Shown piece after piece: positions 1 through 9,009 of a stretch of 31,652 bases of DNA. The stretch comes from JBEBGV01 sp040081265. Lineage in GTDB: Bacteria; Acidobacteriota; Vicinamibacteria; Vicinamibacterales; UBA2999. The DNA lies in assembly GCA_040081265.1 (NCBI GenBank), contig JBEBGV010000055.1, positions 1 to 31,652 on the forward strand, given 5' to 3'. The position numbers were made by a program, and so were the translations under genes. The notes under the pieces are model-generated. The model was not told the DNA's origin. It searched no databases and was given only the letters and a program-made list of their open reading frames with translations. Every line of letters begins with the position of its first letter. Positions within the stretch are counted from its first letter, which is position 1.

Positions 1-129
1 CTTCGCCCAACCCTTGTCGGCCGCCACTTTCGTCAGCGCCGCCGTCAGCGTCGTCTTCCCGTGGTCGATGTGCCCGATCGTCCCCACGTTCACGTGCGGT
101 TTCGAACGATCAAATTTTTCTTTCGCCAT
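1..129 (-). CDS. tuf: Elongation factor Tu, N-terminal fragment (cut by window edge)
   Basis: EF-Tu is the GTPase that delivers aminoacyl-tRNA to the ribosome in the cytoplasm. Only the first 43 codons are in the window, and the frame stays open to base 1. The N-terminus begins MAKEKFDRSKPHVNVGTIGH, and the G1 P-loop GHIDHGKT is at residues 19-26, as in canonical EF-Tu. The ATG at 129 is preceded by a GGAG about 11 nt upstream. It lies 53 nt downstream of fusA, the normal last position of a str operon. Nothing unusual is visible in the fragment. Confidence 0.97.
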   Translation of the reverse strand, partial: MAKEKFDRSKPHVNVGTIGHIDHGKTTLTAALTKVAADKGWAK

Positions 130-182
130 CGAAGTCCGTCTCCGTTTGCGTCGTTATGGTTCGTAACTGCCTGATGCCCGGC

Positions 183-2309
<2,127 letters not shown>

Positions 2310-2341
2310 TACGTCAACTCGAAATCTTCAAAAGGTGACTG

Positions 2342-2815
2342 CTACCACCGATAGTGCGCGAAGGCCTTGTTGGCTTCGGCCATCCGGTGCGTGTCTTCGC
2401 GCTTCTTGACTGCGCCGCCGCGCAGGTTCGCCGCATCGAGCAGCTCGTTGGCGAACTTTTCCTGCATGGTCTTGCCGTCACCGCGCGTGCGCGCGTGCGA
2501 CACCAGCCAGCGGATGCTCAGCGACAGGCGACGGTTCGGGTTCACTTCGACCGGCACCTGGTAGTTCGAGCCACCGACACGCCGGGACTTCACCTCGAGG
2601 CTGGGCTTGACGTTGTCGAGCGCCTTCTTGAACACCTTGAGCGGATCGTCGCCGGTGCGCTCCTTGATGATGTCAAAGCTCTTGTAGAGGATGCGCTCGG
2701 CGGTGCTGCGCTTGCCGCCCCGCATCACGGTGTTGATGAACTTGCTGACCAGCGTGCTGGCGTACAGCGGGTCGGCGGCAAGTTCGCGTTTGGGTATCTC
2801 TCGTCTGCGTGGCAT
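2342..2815 (-). CDS. rpsG: 30S ribosomal protein S7
   Basis: S7 is the primary 16S rRNA 3'-domain binder and assembly initiator of the small-subunit head. The product is 157 residues, beginning MPRRREIPKRELAADPLY and ending AEANKAFAHYRW, with the conserved RVGGSNYQVPVEV and LSIRWLV segments. The frame is open further upstream (to 2890), but the ATG at 2815 is chosen because it gives the family N-terminus and follows AAGGA at about 9 nt spacing. The gene lies 16 nt after rpsL. In many bacteria S7 feeds back on str operon translation. I did not identify an S7-binding site here. Confidence 0.98.
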   Translation of the reverse strand: MPRRREIPKRELAADPLYASTLVSKFINTVMRGGKRSTAERILYKSFDIIKERTGDDPLKVFKKALDNVKPSLEVKSRRVGGSNYQVPVEVNPNRRLSLSIRWLVSHARTRGDGKTMQEKFANELLDAANLRGGAVKKREDTHRMAEANKAFAHYRW

Positions 2816-2831
2816 CTTAAGAATCCTTGGC

Positions 2832-3206
2832 TTACTGCTTCGGCCGCTTCGCGCCGTACTTCGAGCGCCCCTGCTTGCGGCCCTGCACACCCACGGCGTC
2901 GAGCGTGCCGCGCACGACGTGGTAGCGAACGCCCGGCAGATCCTTCACACGGCCGCCCCGAATGAGCACCAGCGAGTGCTCCTGCAGGTTGTGGCCGACG
3001 CCGGGAATGTAGGTGGTGACTTCAATCCCGTTGGTCAGCCGCACGCGCGCCACCTTGCGGAGCGCTGAGTTCGGCTTCTTCGGCGTCTGCGTGAACACGC
3101 GCACGCACACGCCACGCTTCTGCGGGCTCACCTGCAACGCAGGACTCTTCGTCTTGGTGACGATCTTCGTTCGTCCCTGACGAACCAGCTGGCTGATAGT
3201 CGGCAT
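2832..3206 (-). CDS. rpsL: 30S ribosomal protein S12
   Basis: S12 lies at the decoding centre of the 30S subunit. It has 124 residues, the normal length. The segment TPKKPNSALRK (from residue 41) and GGRVKDLPGVR (from residue 84) keep the lysines whose substitution gives streptomycin resistance, so the sequence looks drug-sensitive. The aspartate that is often methylthiolated (D89) is present. It is the first protein gene of the str operon in this window. No strong Shine-Dalgarno precedes the ATG; a nine-codon reading frame (3240-3211, minus) ends four bases upstream, so coupled translation is possible. Here rpoC does not precede it; a long leader and divergent apbE do. Confidence 0.98.
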   Translation of the reverse strand: MPTISQLVRQGRTKIVTKTKSPALQVSPQKRGVCVRVFTQTPKKPNSALRKVARVRLTNGIEVTTYIPGVGHNLQEHSLVLIRGGRVKDLPGVRYHVVRGTLDAVGVQGRKQGRSKYGAKRPKQ

Positions 3207-3237
3207 AACCCTAACGTCCCGTCGATTGCGACAACTT

Positions 3238-3240
3238 CAT
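3238..3240 (-). other. Start of a nine-codon reading frame before rpsL
   Basis: The ATG at 3240-3238 opens a nine-codon frame (MKLSQSTGR) that stops at TAG 3213-3211, four bases before the rpsL ATG. It might help ribosomes load on rpsL, which lacks a clear Shine-Dalgarno. Such a short frame can occur by chance. Confidence 0.2.
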
Positions 3241-3370
3241 TGACCCTGGCGCCGACGCGCACGTGCCTGCACGGCTCGCATCACATCGTCACCCTCACCC
3301 CTGCGGCACACGCCGCTCACGACCGGTACACGCAGACAGCGCGCCCCGATCGCTCCACGCGAAACACCGC

Positions 3371-3391
3371 CAGTCGGGAGCAATCCGACTG
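3371..3391 (-). other. Hairpin in str leader
   Basis: CAGTCGG and CCGACTG form a perfect 7-bp stem with a 7-nt loop, about 165 nt upstream of rpsL in the predicted leader. There is no U-tract, so it is not a terminator by itself. It could be part of a regulatory RNA fold. Confidence 0.4.
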
Positions 3392-3566
3392 CAACGACGC
3401 GTCTCAGGCCTGAAGGCAGCGGCACAGTGCCGATGCCTGGCGCCTGAAACTCCCCTATATGACTGTTGCGCGTTCCGAATGCGCGAGGACGCTGCCAGAC
3501 CTCTGAGGGCAACCTCCGAGGCAAGACTCCGAGAAGCTGTTCGCTCCTGCGGAAAACGTCCGATGG

Positions 3567-3589
3567 AAAAAGGCCGGCGGCCTCTTTCT
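3567..3589 (-). terminator. Terminator-like hairpin (attenuator candidate) in str leader
   Basis: On the minus strand the arms GAAAGAGGCC and GGCCTTTTTC pair over 10 positions with one mismatch around a 3-nt loop, and the 3' arm carries TTTTT. This fits an intrinsic terminator, although the T-run is inside the stem. It sits about 40 nt after the predicted start of the str transcript, where it would act as an attenuator. It is nearly symmetric, so it might also work on the plus strand (TCTTTC tail). Confidence 0.45.
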
Positions 3590-3637
3590 GTGCGGTTGGG
3601 ACCAGATAGGGTGTCCTGGCCCCAAGAGAACCTGACG

Positions 3638-3650
3638 AATATAGCACAAT
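3638..3650. promoter_or_regulatory. Overlapping divergent -10 boxes for apbE and str operon
   Basis: The AT-rich patch AATATAGCACAAT contains TATAGC on plus (3640-3645), 7 nt before the apbE GTG, and TATATT on minus (3643-3638) facing the str operon. No good -35 hexamer is visible for either. The assignment is by sequence match only. Confidence 0.45.
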
Positions 3651-3652
3651 AC

Positions 3653-4714
3653 GTGGCAGCCGTGCACCGCGCCCACTCCCTGCCCCTTGCCACACTCACT
3701 CTGCTCAATCTGCTGCTGGCGTCGGCATGCGCCCGCGAGCCTGTGGCGGCACCAGCCGGGCTGGTCCAGGCGCAGCACACCACCATGGGATCGCTCCTCG
3801 AAATCTCCGTGGCCGGACCAGAAAACCCGCAAATGCGCGCCGCGCTGGACGAGAGTTTCAGGGCTGTTGACCGACTTGACCAGCTCATGAGCGTCTGGAA
3901 GCCAGGCAGCGACATCCTCCGCCTGAACCAGTCCGCCGGCCAGATCCCTGTCGAGGTGTCTCAGGAAGTTATTGATACACTTGAACTTGCGGTCAAGGCT
4001 GGCGACTGGACCGACGGCAAGTTCGACGTCACCTTCGGCGCCCTCGCCGGCCTGTGGAAGTTCGACGCCCAGAATCAGGATGACAAGATTCCCGACCCGG
4101 CCGAGGTTGACCGCCGGCTCCCCCTTGTCGATTACCAGGCGCTCGAACTCAACCCGCAGCGCCGGACGGCGTTCCTTCAGCGGCCCGGGATGAGCGCCCA
4201 TCTCGGGGGCATCGGAAAGGGCTACGCCGTAGACCGGGTCGCCGAGATTCTCCACAAGGCCGGTCTGCGCGACTTCCTGATTCAGTTCGGCGGCGACCTG
4301 TATGTCTCGGGGCTGCGGGACGGCCGCCCGTGGACGCTCGGCATCCGCGACCCGCGTGGTCCCGCGGATCGCACCTTCGCCGCGGTCGCCCTGTCCGATG
4401 CCACCTTCAGCACTTCAGGCGACTACGAACGCTTCTTCATGGCCGATGGACGCCGGTATCACCACATCCTCGACCCAGACACCGGCGAACCGGCCCGCGG
4501 TGCCCGCAGCGTCACCATCGTCGCGAAGACCGGCGCTGTCGCTGACGCGCTCTCGACCGGCGTGTTCGTCATGGGGCCCGATGCGGGCATGGCTCTGGTC
4601 GAACGCCTGCCTGACGTTGACGCCCTCATCGTGACCGATCGCAACCAGGTGCTGATCTCGTCGGGCCTCAAAGATCGCGTGACGATCCTCGCTCAGCCGA
4701 CCGACGCGCCGTGA
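3653..4714 (+). CDS. apbE: ApbE-type FMN transferase, lipoprotein
   Basis: ApbE proteins transfer FMN from FAD to a Thr/Ser of periplasmic flavoproteins such as NqrC, RnfG and NosR relatives. With GTG 3653 as start the product has 353 residues: a hydrophobic signal and lipobox-like ASAC with Cys26, then the ApbE fold. Visible family motifs are HLGGIGKGYAVD, FGGDLYVSG, STSGDYERFF, HHILDPDTG and the Mg-site segment ADALSTG. The first usually reads DLGG, so His replaces Asp here. The frame is open from 3263, but starts before 3653 would put the signal peptide deep inside; GTG 3662 is the alternative. The likely client is the FMN-binding protein at 7858-8388. Confidence 0.93.
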   Translation: MAAVHRAHSLPLATLTLLNLLLASACAREPVAAPAGLVQAQHTTMGSLLEISVAGPENPQMRAALDESFRAVDRLDQLMSVWKPGSDILRLNQSAGQIPVEVSQEVIDTLELAVKAGDWTDGKFDVTFGALAGLWKFDAQNQDDKIPDPAEVDRRLPLVDYQALELNPQRRTAFLQRPGMSAHLGGIGKGYAVDRVAEILHKAGLRDFLIQFGGDLYVSGLRDGRPWTLGIRDPRGPADRTFAAVALSDATFSTSGDYERFFMADGRRYHHILDPDTGEPARGARSVTIVAKTGAVADALSTGVFVMGPDAGMALVERLPDVDALIVTDRNQVLISSGLKDRVTILAQPTDAP

Positions 4715-4730
4715 ATGCGGCATCCCTCGC

Positions 4731-4773
4731 CGGTCACTGGCAACTGGCAACCAGCAGCCGGTAACCAGCAACT
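4731..4773. repeat. GGCAACY short-repeat cluster, copy 1
   Basis: This intergenic stretch is built from degenerate units of CTGGCAAC and CCAGCAAC. A similar cluster in the opposite orientation lies at 19620-19654. It covers the area just upstream of the ankyrin gene's -10 box. The two copies look like members of a dispersed non-coding repeat family. Confidence 0.6.
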
Positions 4774-4780
4774 CGCCCTT

Positions 4781-4786
4781 TATACT
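4781..4786 (+). promoter_or_regulatory. -10 box (TATACT) of ankyrin gene
   Basis: TATACT ends 6 nt before the GTG at 4793, placing the expected transcription start on or next to the start codon. No matching -35 is seen. It supports GTG 4793 over the upstream ATG 4715. Confidence 0.55.
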
Positions 4787-4792
4787 GGTGAG

Positions 4793-5203
4793 GTGCACCC
4801 CGACTGGAAAGCCGCGGCATCGACTGGCGACACCGCGCGCCTGCAGGAACTGCTCGAGAGCGGCGCCGACATCAATGCCCGCGATGATCACGGTCAGACC
4901 GCGGTGATGATTGCGGCGCGAGACGGCCGTACGCCGACCGTCCGGTTCCTCATCGAGAAGGGTGCGGACCTCAACGCCACCGCGAAGTTCAATCTGTCGG
5001 CGCTGATGCTCGCCGTTATCAACGGACGCGATGCGATCGTCGGGATCCTCGCCGACGCCGGCGCCGATCGCGGCATTCGCGGCACGGGCGCACCTGGATT
5101 CGACGGCAAGACGGCGCTCGACATCGCCGTCGCCGGACAGCGCACGATCATGGTGGCCCTGCTGCAGCAACCCGATTCAGCAACGTCGGCCACGCGTCAC
5201 TGA
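4793..5203 (+). CDS. Small ankyrin-repeat protein
   Basis: A protein of 136 residues made almost wholly of ankyrin repeats, which are protein-binding helix-turn-helix units. Three to four repeats are visible: LQELLESGADINARDDHGQT, VRFLIEKGADLNATAKFN, IVGILADAGADRGIRGTG, and a last one with GKTALDIAVAGQR. No signal peptide or other domain is present, so it is probably cytoplasmic. The frame also contains ATG 4715, but residues 1-26 from there would be encoded by the GGCAACY repeat, so GTG 4793 next to a TATACT box is preferred. The binding partner is unknown. ychF follows 31 nt downstream. Confidence 0.85.
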   Translation: MHPDWKAAASTGDTARLQELLESGADINARDDHGQTAVMIAARDGRTPTVRFLIEKGADLNATAKFNLSALMLAVINGRDAIVGILADAGADRGIRGTGAPGFDGKTALDIAVAGQRTIMVALLQQPDSATSATRH

Positions 5204-5234
5204 CGTTCCTTTTCCGAAACGATCGCGACATCAC

Positions 5235-6338
5235 ATGCTCAGAGCCGGAATCGTCGGCCTGCCCAACGTGGGCAAGTCGACCTTGTTCAACGCCGTCACG
5301 CGCACCAGGAACGCCGAAGCGGCCAATTACCCGTTCTGCACCATTGATCCCAACGTGGGCACGGTCACCGTGCCCGACGCCAGGCTCGAGGTCCTTCAGC
5401 GCATCGCGAAGACGAACGTCGTCATCCCCGCCGCCATCGAGTTCGTGGACATCGCGGGTCTCGTCAAGGGCGCGAGTCAGGGTGAGGGGCTCGGCAACAA
5501 GTTCCTCACCCACATCCGCGAGGTCGACGCAATCATCCAGGTGGTGCGCTGCTTCGAGGATCCGGACATCCATCACGTGTCGGGGAACGTCGACCCGGTG
5601 CGCGATATCGAGGTCATCAACACCGAGTTGATGCTGGCCGATCTCGAACAGGTGACGCGGCGCCGGGAACGTCTGGCCAAGGACATCAAGCGAGGCGACA
5701 AGGGTGCGGCCGCCGAGGAGGCGGTGCTGGCGAAGATCGAGGCCGCCCTCGACTTGGGCAAGCCTGCCCTCACCGTGGCCCTCGAACCCGCCGAACGCGC
5801 GCTGTCGGCGCCACTCTTCCTGCTGAGCGACAAGCCGACGATCTTCGCCTGCAACGTCAGAGAGTCCGACCTCGCCAGCGCTGACACCAATCAGTGGGTG
5901 CAGAAGGTGCGCGACTACGTGGGGGCCCACCTGTCGTGCGAGGCGGTCGTCATCAGCGCGCAGATCGAGAGCGACCTGGTCGAACTCGCTCCGGAGGAAG
6001 CCAGGGCTTTTCTGGCAGAACTCGGCGTCGAAGAAAGCGGGATCAGCTCGCTCATCCGCTCGACCTATCACCTGCTTGGACTTCGCACCTACTTCACGGC
6101 CGGAGAGAAAGAGGTTCGCGCCTGGACGATCCACACCGGCGACACGGCGCCAAAGGCCGCAGGCGTCATCCACTCCGACTTCGAGCGTGGATTCATCAAG
6201 GCGGAGACGGTGGCCTACGATGACCTCGTGCGCTGTGGCTCGGTCGCGGCAGCGCGCGAGCAGGGCCTCTACCGGATGGAAGGCAAGGAGTACGTGGTCG
6301 CCGACGGCGACGTCCTGCTCTTCAAGTTCAACGTCTGA
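5235..6338 (+). CDS. ychF: Redox-regulated ATPase/GTPase YchF (OLA1 family)
   Basis: YchF is a universally conserved, ribosome-associated TRAFAC-class P-loop nucleotidase that prefers ATP. The product has 367 residues against about 363 in the family. The P-loop GLPNVGKST is near residues 7-15, followed by DIAGLVKGASQGEGLGN. The G4 position is CNVRESDL rather than NKxD, the change linked to ATP use in this family. The C-terminal TGS-like domain includes TYFTAGEKEVRAWTI, APKAAGVIHSDFERGFIKAE and the FKFNV end. The ATG at 5235 gives the family N-terminus MLRAGIVGLPNVG; upstream in-frame codons overlap the ankyrin gene. Confidence 0.97.
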   Translation: MLRAGIVGLPNVGKSTLFNAVTRTRNAEAANYPFCTIDPNVGTVTVPDARLEVLQRIAKTNVVIPAAIEFVDIAGLVKGASQGEGLGNKFLTHIREVDAIIQVVRCFEDPDIHHVSGNVDPVRDIEVINTELMLADLEQVTRRRERLAKDIKRGDKGAAAEEAVLAKIEAALDLGKPALTVALEPAERALSAPLFLLSDKPTIFACNVRESDLASADTNQWVQKVRDYVGAHLSCEAVVISAQIESDLVELAPEEARAFLAELGVEESGISSLIRSTYHLLGLRTYFTAGEKEVRAWTIHTGDTAPKAAGVIHSDFERGFIKAETVAYDDLVRCGSVAAAREQGLYRMEGKEYVVADGDVLLFKFNV

Positions 6339-6347
6339 GGCTGCCCG

Positions 6348-6830
6348 CTAGCGCGTCGCGACGCAGTCGCCGTAGTACATCGCGACTTCCGGTTCCGACT
6401 TGAGACCCGGCAGGTCGATTGGCAGGTAGTCGGTGCGCGAATGCACGGCCTTGAGCTTGTCGCCGGTCGAGGTCTGGGCAAACACGGTGGTGACGCCCAT
6501 GCGCCCGCCACGACTCACCTCGAGGAAGTGCATGTTCCAGCCGTACACCTGCACGTTGACGTCGTGATTGCCCGTCGACACGGCCCCGACGATCGCCGAG
6601 CCGTCGGCGGCATCGATCTCGTTGATCTCGATGTTGAGCACGCCGGTGGTGCGAATCCGCGCCTCGGGCACGCCGTCCTTCCAGGCCACGATCGTCGAGG
6701 TCGGGAAGGTGCACTTGAGCGACTTGATGTTGGCGAGCTCGCCTTCCTTGATCGCCTGGGCATCCAGGCCGACACCCGACACCAGCGCGACGAGAGTCAA
6801 GACGCCCGCGACACGGTTCTTCAGCGACAT
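6348..6830 (-). CDS. Exported protein of unknown function, last gene of flavin/Fe-S module
   Basis: A 160-residue protein with a Sec-type signal peptide (positively charged MSLKNRVAG, hydrophobic core, probable cleavage after LDAQA). The mature part is rich in beta-type sequence with two cysteines (in KSLKCTF and YGDCVATR) that could form a disulfide, and I recognise no family. The start at 6830 is supported by GGGTGAGGGG just upstream; an open frame continues to 6917 but overlaps the preceding gene. It begins 17 nt after the polyferredoxin gene ends, so it is probably cotranscribed with the flavin module. It converges on ychF with a 9-nt gap. Confidence 0.8.
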   Translation of the reverse strand: MSLKNRVAGVLTLVALVSGVGLDAQAIKEGELANIKSLKCTFPTSTIVAWKDGVPEARIRTTGVLNIEINEIDAADGSAIVGAVSTGNHDVNVQVYGWNMHFLEVSRGGRMGVTTVFAQTSTGDKLKAVHSRTDYLPIDLPGLKSEPEVAMYYGDCVATR

Positions 6831-6847
6831 CCCCTCACCCTCCTGCT

Positions 6848-7861
6848 TCACGTCGACACGGCCCGCTGACGGGCCAGCACGTCTTCCTTGCGCTGGATGA
6901 TCAGCCAGTGCGGGCACTTCTTCTTGTTCGCGTAGAGCACTTCGCAGTCGTCACACCGCACACATTCCGTGACGACGATCTTCGGACCGCGAATCGCGCC
7001 CCACTCGCACGTCTTCTCGCAGATCTTGCAGGTGTTGCACTCCGACCAGCGCGGAATTCTGAACGCGCTGACGGTCGAGACCAGCGCGATGAAGGCGCCG
7101 AGCGGACAGAGAAACCTGCAGTAGAGATTGCGGACGAACACCGTCGCCGTGAGCAACACCGCGAGCCCCACCCACATCACCGGCAGGCCCTGTCGTGTGA
7201 ACATCCAGAAAGGCTCGGTGAACCGGTAGATCAGCGGATCGCGCGTCATCAGGTAGTACACCACGACGAAGGCGAGCATCCCGTACTTGATGTAGTTGGC
7301 GCGCTGCTCGATCGGACGCGGGATCGTGATGCGCCACTTCGCCGGCACGATCTTGTCCATGAGCTGCGTCAGGGATCCAAACGCGCAGACGCGGCCGCAG
7401 TAGAGCCGGCCCCAGAGCAGCATGATGACGATGAAGAAGATGGCAAAGGCGTACCACGCCAGATTTTCGCGGACGATCGGGACGTTCCAGTTGATCAGCC
7501 GGAAGATGTCCACGATCGACATCAGCGTGCCCTTATAGAAGCCGAGGTAGAGCACCGACGCCACAAGCGTGACAACCTTCAGCCGTTCGCTCTTGCGGAA
7601 AAAACTGACCATCACCAGCGTGGCATAGGCCACGAAAGCGCCTACGTCGACCGCCTGTGCCTGGAAGGACTCCGCCCAGGTGGGAATGGCGTCCTCTTCG
7701 TCTTCAAATCCCCAGGGGTCGGCGGCGTCGGAATCGGGATCAGCAGCCGCGGGCGCACCGGCGGCCGGTGGTTCTGACTGAGCGAAAACGGATGCGGTGA
7801 GATGGGGAACGACGCAGGCCGCGGCAACACACAGTACGAGTGTCGCCGCGAACCGCCTCAT
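6848..7861 (-). CDS. NosR/NapH-like 4Fe-4S polyferredoxin membrane protein
   Basis: A 337-residue inner-membrane iron-sulfur protein that resembles the C-terminal half of NosR and the NapH/CcoG type. A signal-like N-terminus and an acidic Ala/Pro/Asp linker come first, then about five membrane helices. It carries the two paired-cysteine motifs of this family, LYCGRVCAFG and LYCRFLCPLG, and two ferredoxin sites, CNTCKICEKTC and CVRCDDC followed by KKKCPHW. The family is expected to pass electrons between membrane quinol or cytoplasmic donors and periplasmic flavin. It overlaps the FMN-binding gene by 4 bp, so the pair equals a NosR split into two chains. The physiological acceptor is unknown. 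Confidence 0.88.
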   Translation of the reverse strand: MRRFAATLVLCVAAACVVPHLTASVFAQSEPPAAGAPAAADPDSDAADPWGFEDEEDAIPTWAESFQAQAVDVGAFVAYATLVMVSFFRKSERLKVVTLVASVLYLGFYKGTLMSIVDIFRLINWNVPIVRENLAWYAFAIFFIVIMLLWGRLYCGRVCAFGSLTQLMDKIVPAKWRITIPRPIEQRANYIKYGMLAFVVVYYLMTRDPLIYRFTEPFWMFTRQGLPVMWVGLAVLLTATVFVRNLYCRFLCPLGAFIALVSTVSAFRIPRWSECNTCKICEKTCEWGAIRGPKIVVTECVRCDDCEVLYANKKKCPHWLIIQRKEDVLARQRAVST

Positions 7862-8388
7862 CTGGATTCCCCGGGCGGCGTCAGCAGCGCGCGCGCCACA
7901 CGGCGGGCACTGTTACGAATCGCCCGGGCCGAGCTGGTGACGCTGACCGTCGCCCTCGAGATGGCGTCGATGTCGGTGCCGACCTTGAACGCGTCGCGAA
8001 TGTCCTTCCCCTTGAAGGTCTGCTGGAAGGCTCCGGTCTCGATCGAGAAGTTCCCGTACGGTTCCTTGTGCTCGATGAGCACGACACCGGTCAGGATGCC
8101 ACGCGTGTCCATGCCCACGAGCCACTTGATCGGACCGTCGTAGGCACGTTCGAGCGGCTGCATCTCGGTGGTGTAGAACGCATAGCCAATCACGCTGGGC
8201 GAGGCCGCCTTCGGATCGCCGCTGTACGCCTTGAAGGTGGGAACGTCACCTTCTTTCGGCGAAAAACCGCTCGCCTGCGGGAAGAGCGACTTGAGGTGCG
8301 TCTGCGTCCGGGCATCGATCGCGGCCTGTCCAGACACCACCACCGCAGCACCGAGCACACATGTCACCGCAAGCACTGGCAATCTCAT
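7858..8388 (-). CDS. Periplasmic FMN-binding domain protein (RnfG/NosR-N type)
   Basis: A 176-residue exported protein with a Sec signal (MRLPVLAVTCVLGAAVVVSG) and an FMN-binding domain. The flavinylation site recognised by ApbE normally reads Dxx[S/T]GA[T/S]. Here residues 141-147 are DAISRAT, with Arg in the Gly position and Thr147 as the expected FMN acceptor. GYAFYTTEM and GILTGVVLIEHKEP match the family core. ATG 8388 is chosen because GGGGAG precedes it and the signal peptide starts there. It is translationally coupled (4-bp overlap) to the polyferredoxin gene. The ApbE encoded at 3653-4714 is the obvious modifying enzyme. The gene has its own upstream promoter and palindrome. Confidence 0.9.
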   Translation of the reverse strand: MRLPVLAVTCVLGAAVVVSGQAAIDARTQTHLKSLFPQASGFSPKEGDVPTFKAYSGDPKAASPSVIGYAFYTTEMQPLERAYDGPIKWLVGMDTRGILTGVVLIEHKEPYGNFSIETGAFQQTFKGKDIRDAFKVGTDIDAISRATVSVTSSARAIRNSARRVARALLTPPGESR

Positions 8389-8433
8389 CGCGTTCTCCCC
8401 GTTGCGCAAAACGGCTGGGCCGAACCTGCCCGC

Positions 8434-8449
8434 CCCGCACACCTGCGGG
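8434..8449 (-). other. Hairpin in 5' leader of FMN-binding gene
   Basis: CCCGCA and TGCGGG form a perfect 6-bp stem around a CACC/GGTG loop, 46 nt upstream of the ATG at 8388. It lies between the predicted promoter and the gene. There is no U-tract; the function is unknown. Confidence 0.35.
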
Positions 8450-8465
8450 CTGGGAAATTCTCGCA

Positions 8466-8479
8466 CCGATTGTAATCGG
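8466..8479 (-). promoter_or_regulatory. Palindrome overlapping a TACAAT -10 box
   Basis: CCGATTGTAATCGG is an inverted repeat with 6-bp arms and a 2-nt centre, in the 117-bp gap between actD and the FMN-binding gene. On the minus strand it contains TACAAT (8474-8469), one mismatch from the consensus -10. A repressor dimer here would block this promoter. No good -35 is seen 17 nt upstream. Confidence 0.5.
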
Positions 8480-8505
8480 ATCGTGCCGGATCCGCGTCGA
8501 CGTGG

Positions 8506-9009
8506 CTAGATCTTCTTGACGATGGCTCCGGGCGGGGCGGCAAGTGCCTTTTCATAGGCATCGACCGAGCCGTCAGCCGGGTTCTCCACCCCAACCAGGA
8601 TAGACCCGCTCGTCACCGCCGGGTCATAGAGCTTCTGGCCTCGCCCGGGTAGAGAGGCGGTAATCAGGAGCGTGACCACTGTCGTCAGAATTGCACCAAG
8701 CAGCGTCAGCTCGAAGATGATGATGAGGTTCGGCCACCAGGCGTACACCGGCAGCGCACCGACATTCATCGGCCACGACGTTTCCGTCAAGACCGTCAGC
8801 CCGTAGGCGATCGCCATGCCCACCAACGCTCCGCCGCAGGCCAGCCACCACATCCGGTTCTTGCTGTCGATGTGCCCGAATTCGAAGTCTTCCATCGGCT
8901 GAGCCGACAGGATCGTGATGTCCTGGTCGGCCAGACCGGCACCGCGAAGACGATTCACGCCTTCCTGTGCGGACTGGCCAGTCGGATAGAGCGCGTACAC
9001 AGCCTTCAC
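8506..9009 (-). CDS. actD: Alternative complex III subunit ActD (DUF3341)
   Basis: ActD is a small membrane-anchored cytoplasmic-side subunit of ACIII. The 167-residue product has the DUF3341 N-terminus (YALYPTGQSAQEGVNRLRGA), two membrane helices at about residues 53-75 and 93-117 separated by TSWPMNVGALPVYAWWP, and the C-terminal alpha/beta segment LYDPAVTSGSILVGVENP. It overlaps actC by 4 bp (ATGA), so the two are translationally coupled. It is the last ACIII gene here; no ActF homologue or haem-copper oxidase follows. Confidence 0.9.
   Translation of the reverse strand: MKAVYALYPTGQSAQEGVNRLRGAGLADQDITILSAQPMEDFEFGHIDSKNRMWWLACGGALVGMAIAYGLTVLTETSWPMNVGALPVYAWWPNLIIIFELTLLGAILTTVVTLLITASLPGRGQKLYDPAVTSGSILVGVENPADGSVDAYEKALAAPPGAIVKKI

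Larger units (their letters stand above)
3207..3652 (-). promoter_or_regulatory. Long str operon leader with hairpins and promoter
   Basis: This 446-base gap between rpsL and apbE has no convincing protein gene. On the minus strand a TATATT box at 3643-3638 would start a transcript near 3631, giving a leader of about 420 nt before rpsL. About 40 nt into that leader is a 10-bp hairpin with one mismatch (3567-3589) whose 3' arm ends in five Ts. A second perfect 7-bp hairpin lies at 3371-3391. The layout resembles an attenuated ribosomal-protein leader. A frame of 152 codons at 3237-3695 crosses the region, but its codon use and content do not look like a protein. No rRNA, tRNA or known riboswitch was recognised. 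Confidence 0.5.

Noticed and set aside
3237..3695. 152-codon minus frame between rpsL and apbE
   Set aside because: It crosses the apbE start and the predicted str promoter. GC at third positions (about two thirds by eye) and composition look non-coding, and no motif is recognisable. I treat the region as a leader.
4715..4792. ATG 4715 as the start of the ankyrin gene
   Set aside because: The extra 26 residues would be encoded by the GGCAACY repeat, and the TATACT box lies inside that stretch, so GTG 4793 is better.
5148..6173. 341-codon minus frame antisense to ychF
   Set aside because: Shadow of ychF, which has all family motifs in the plus frame.
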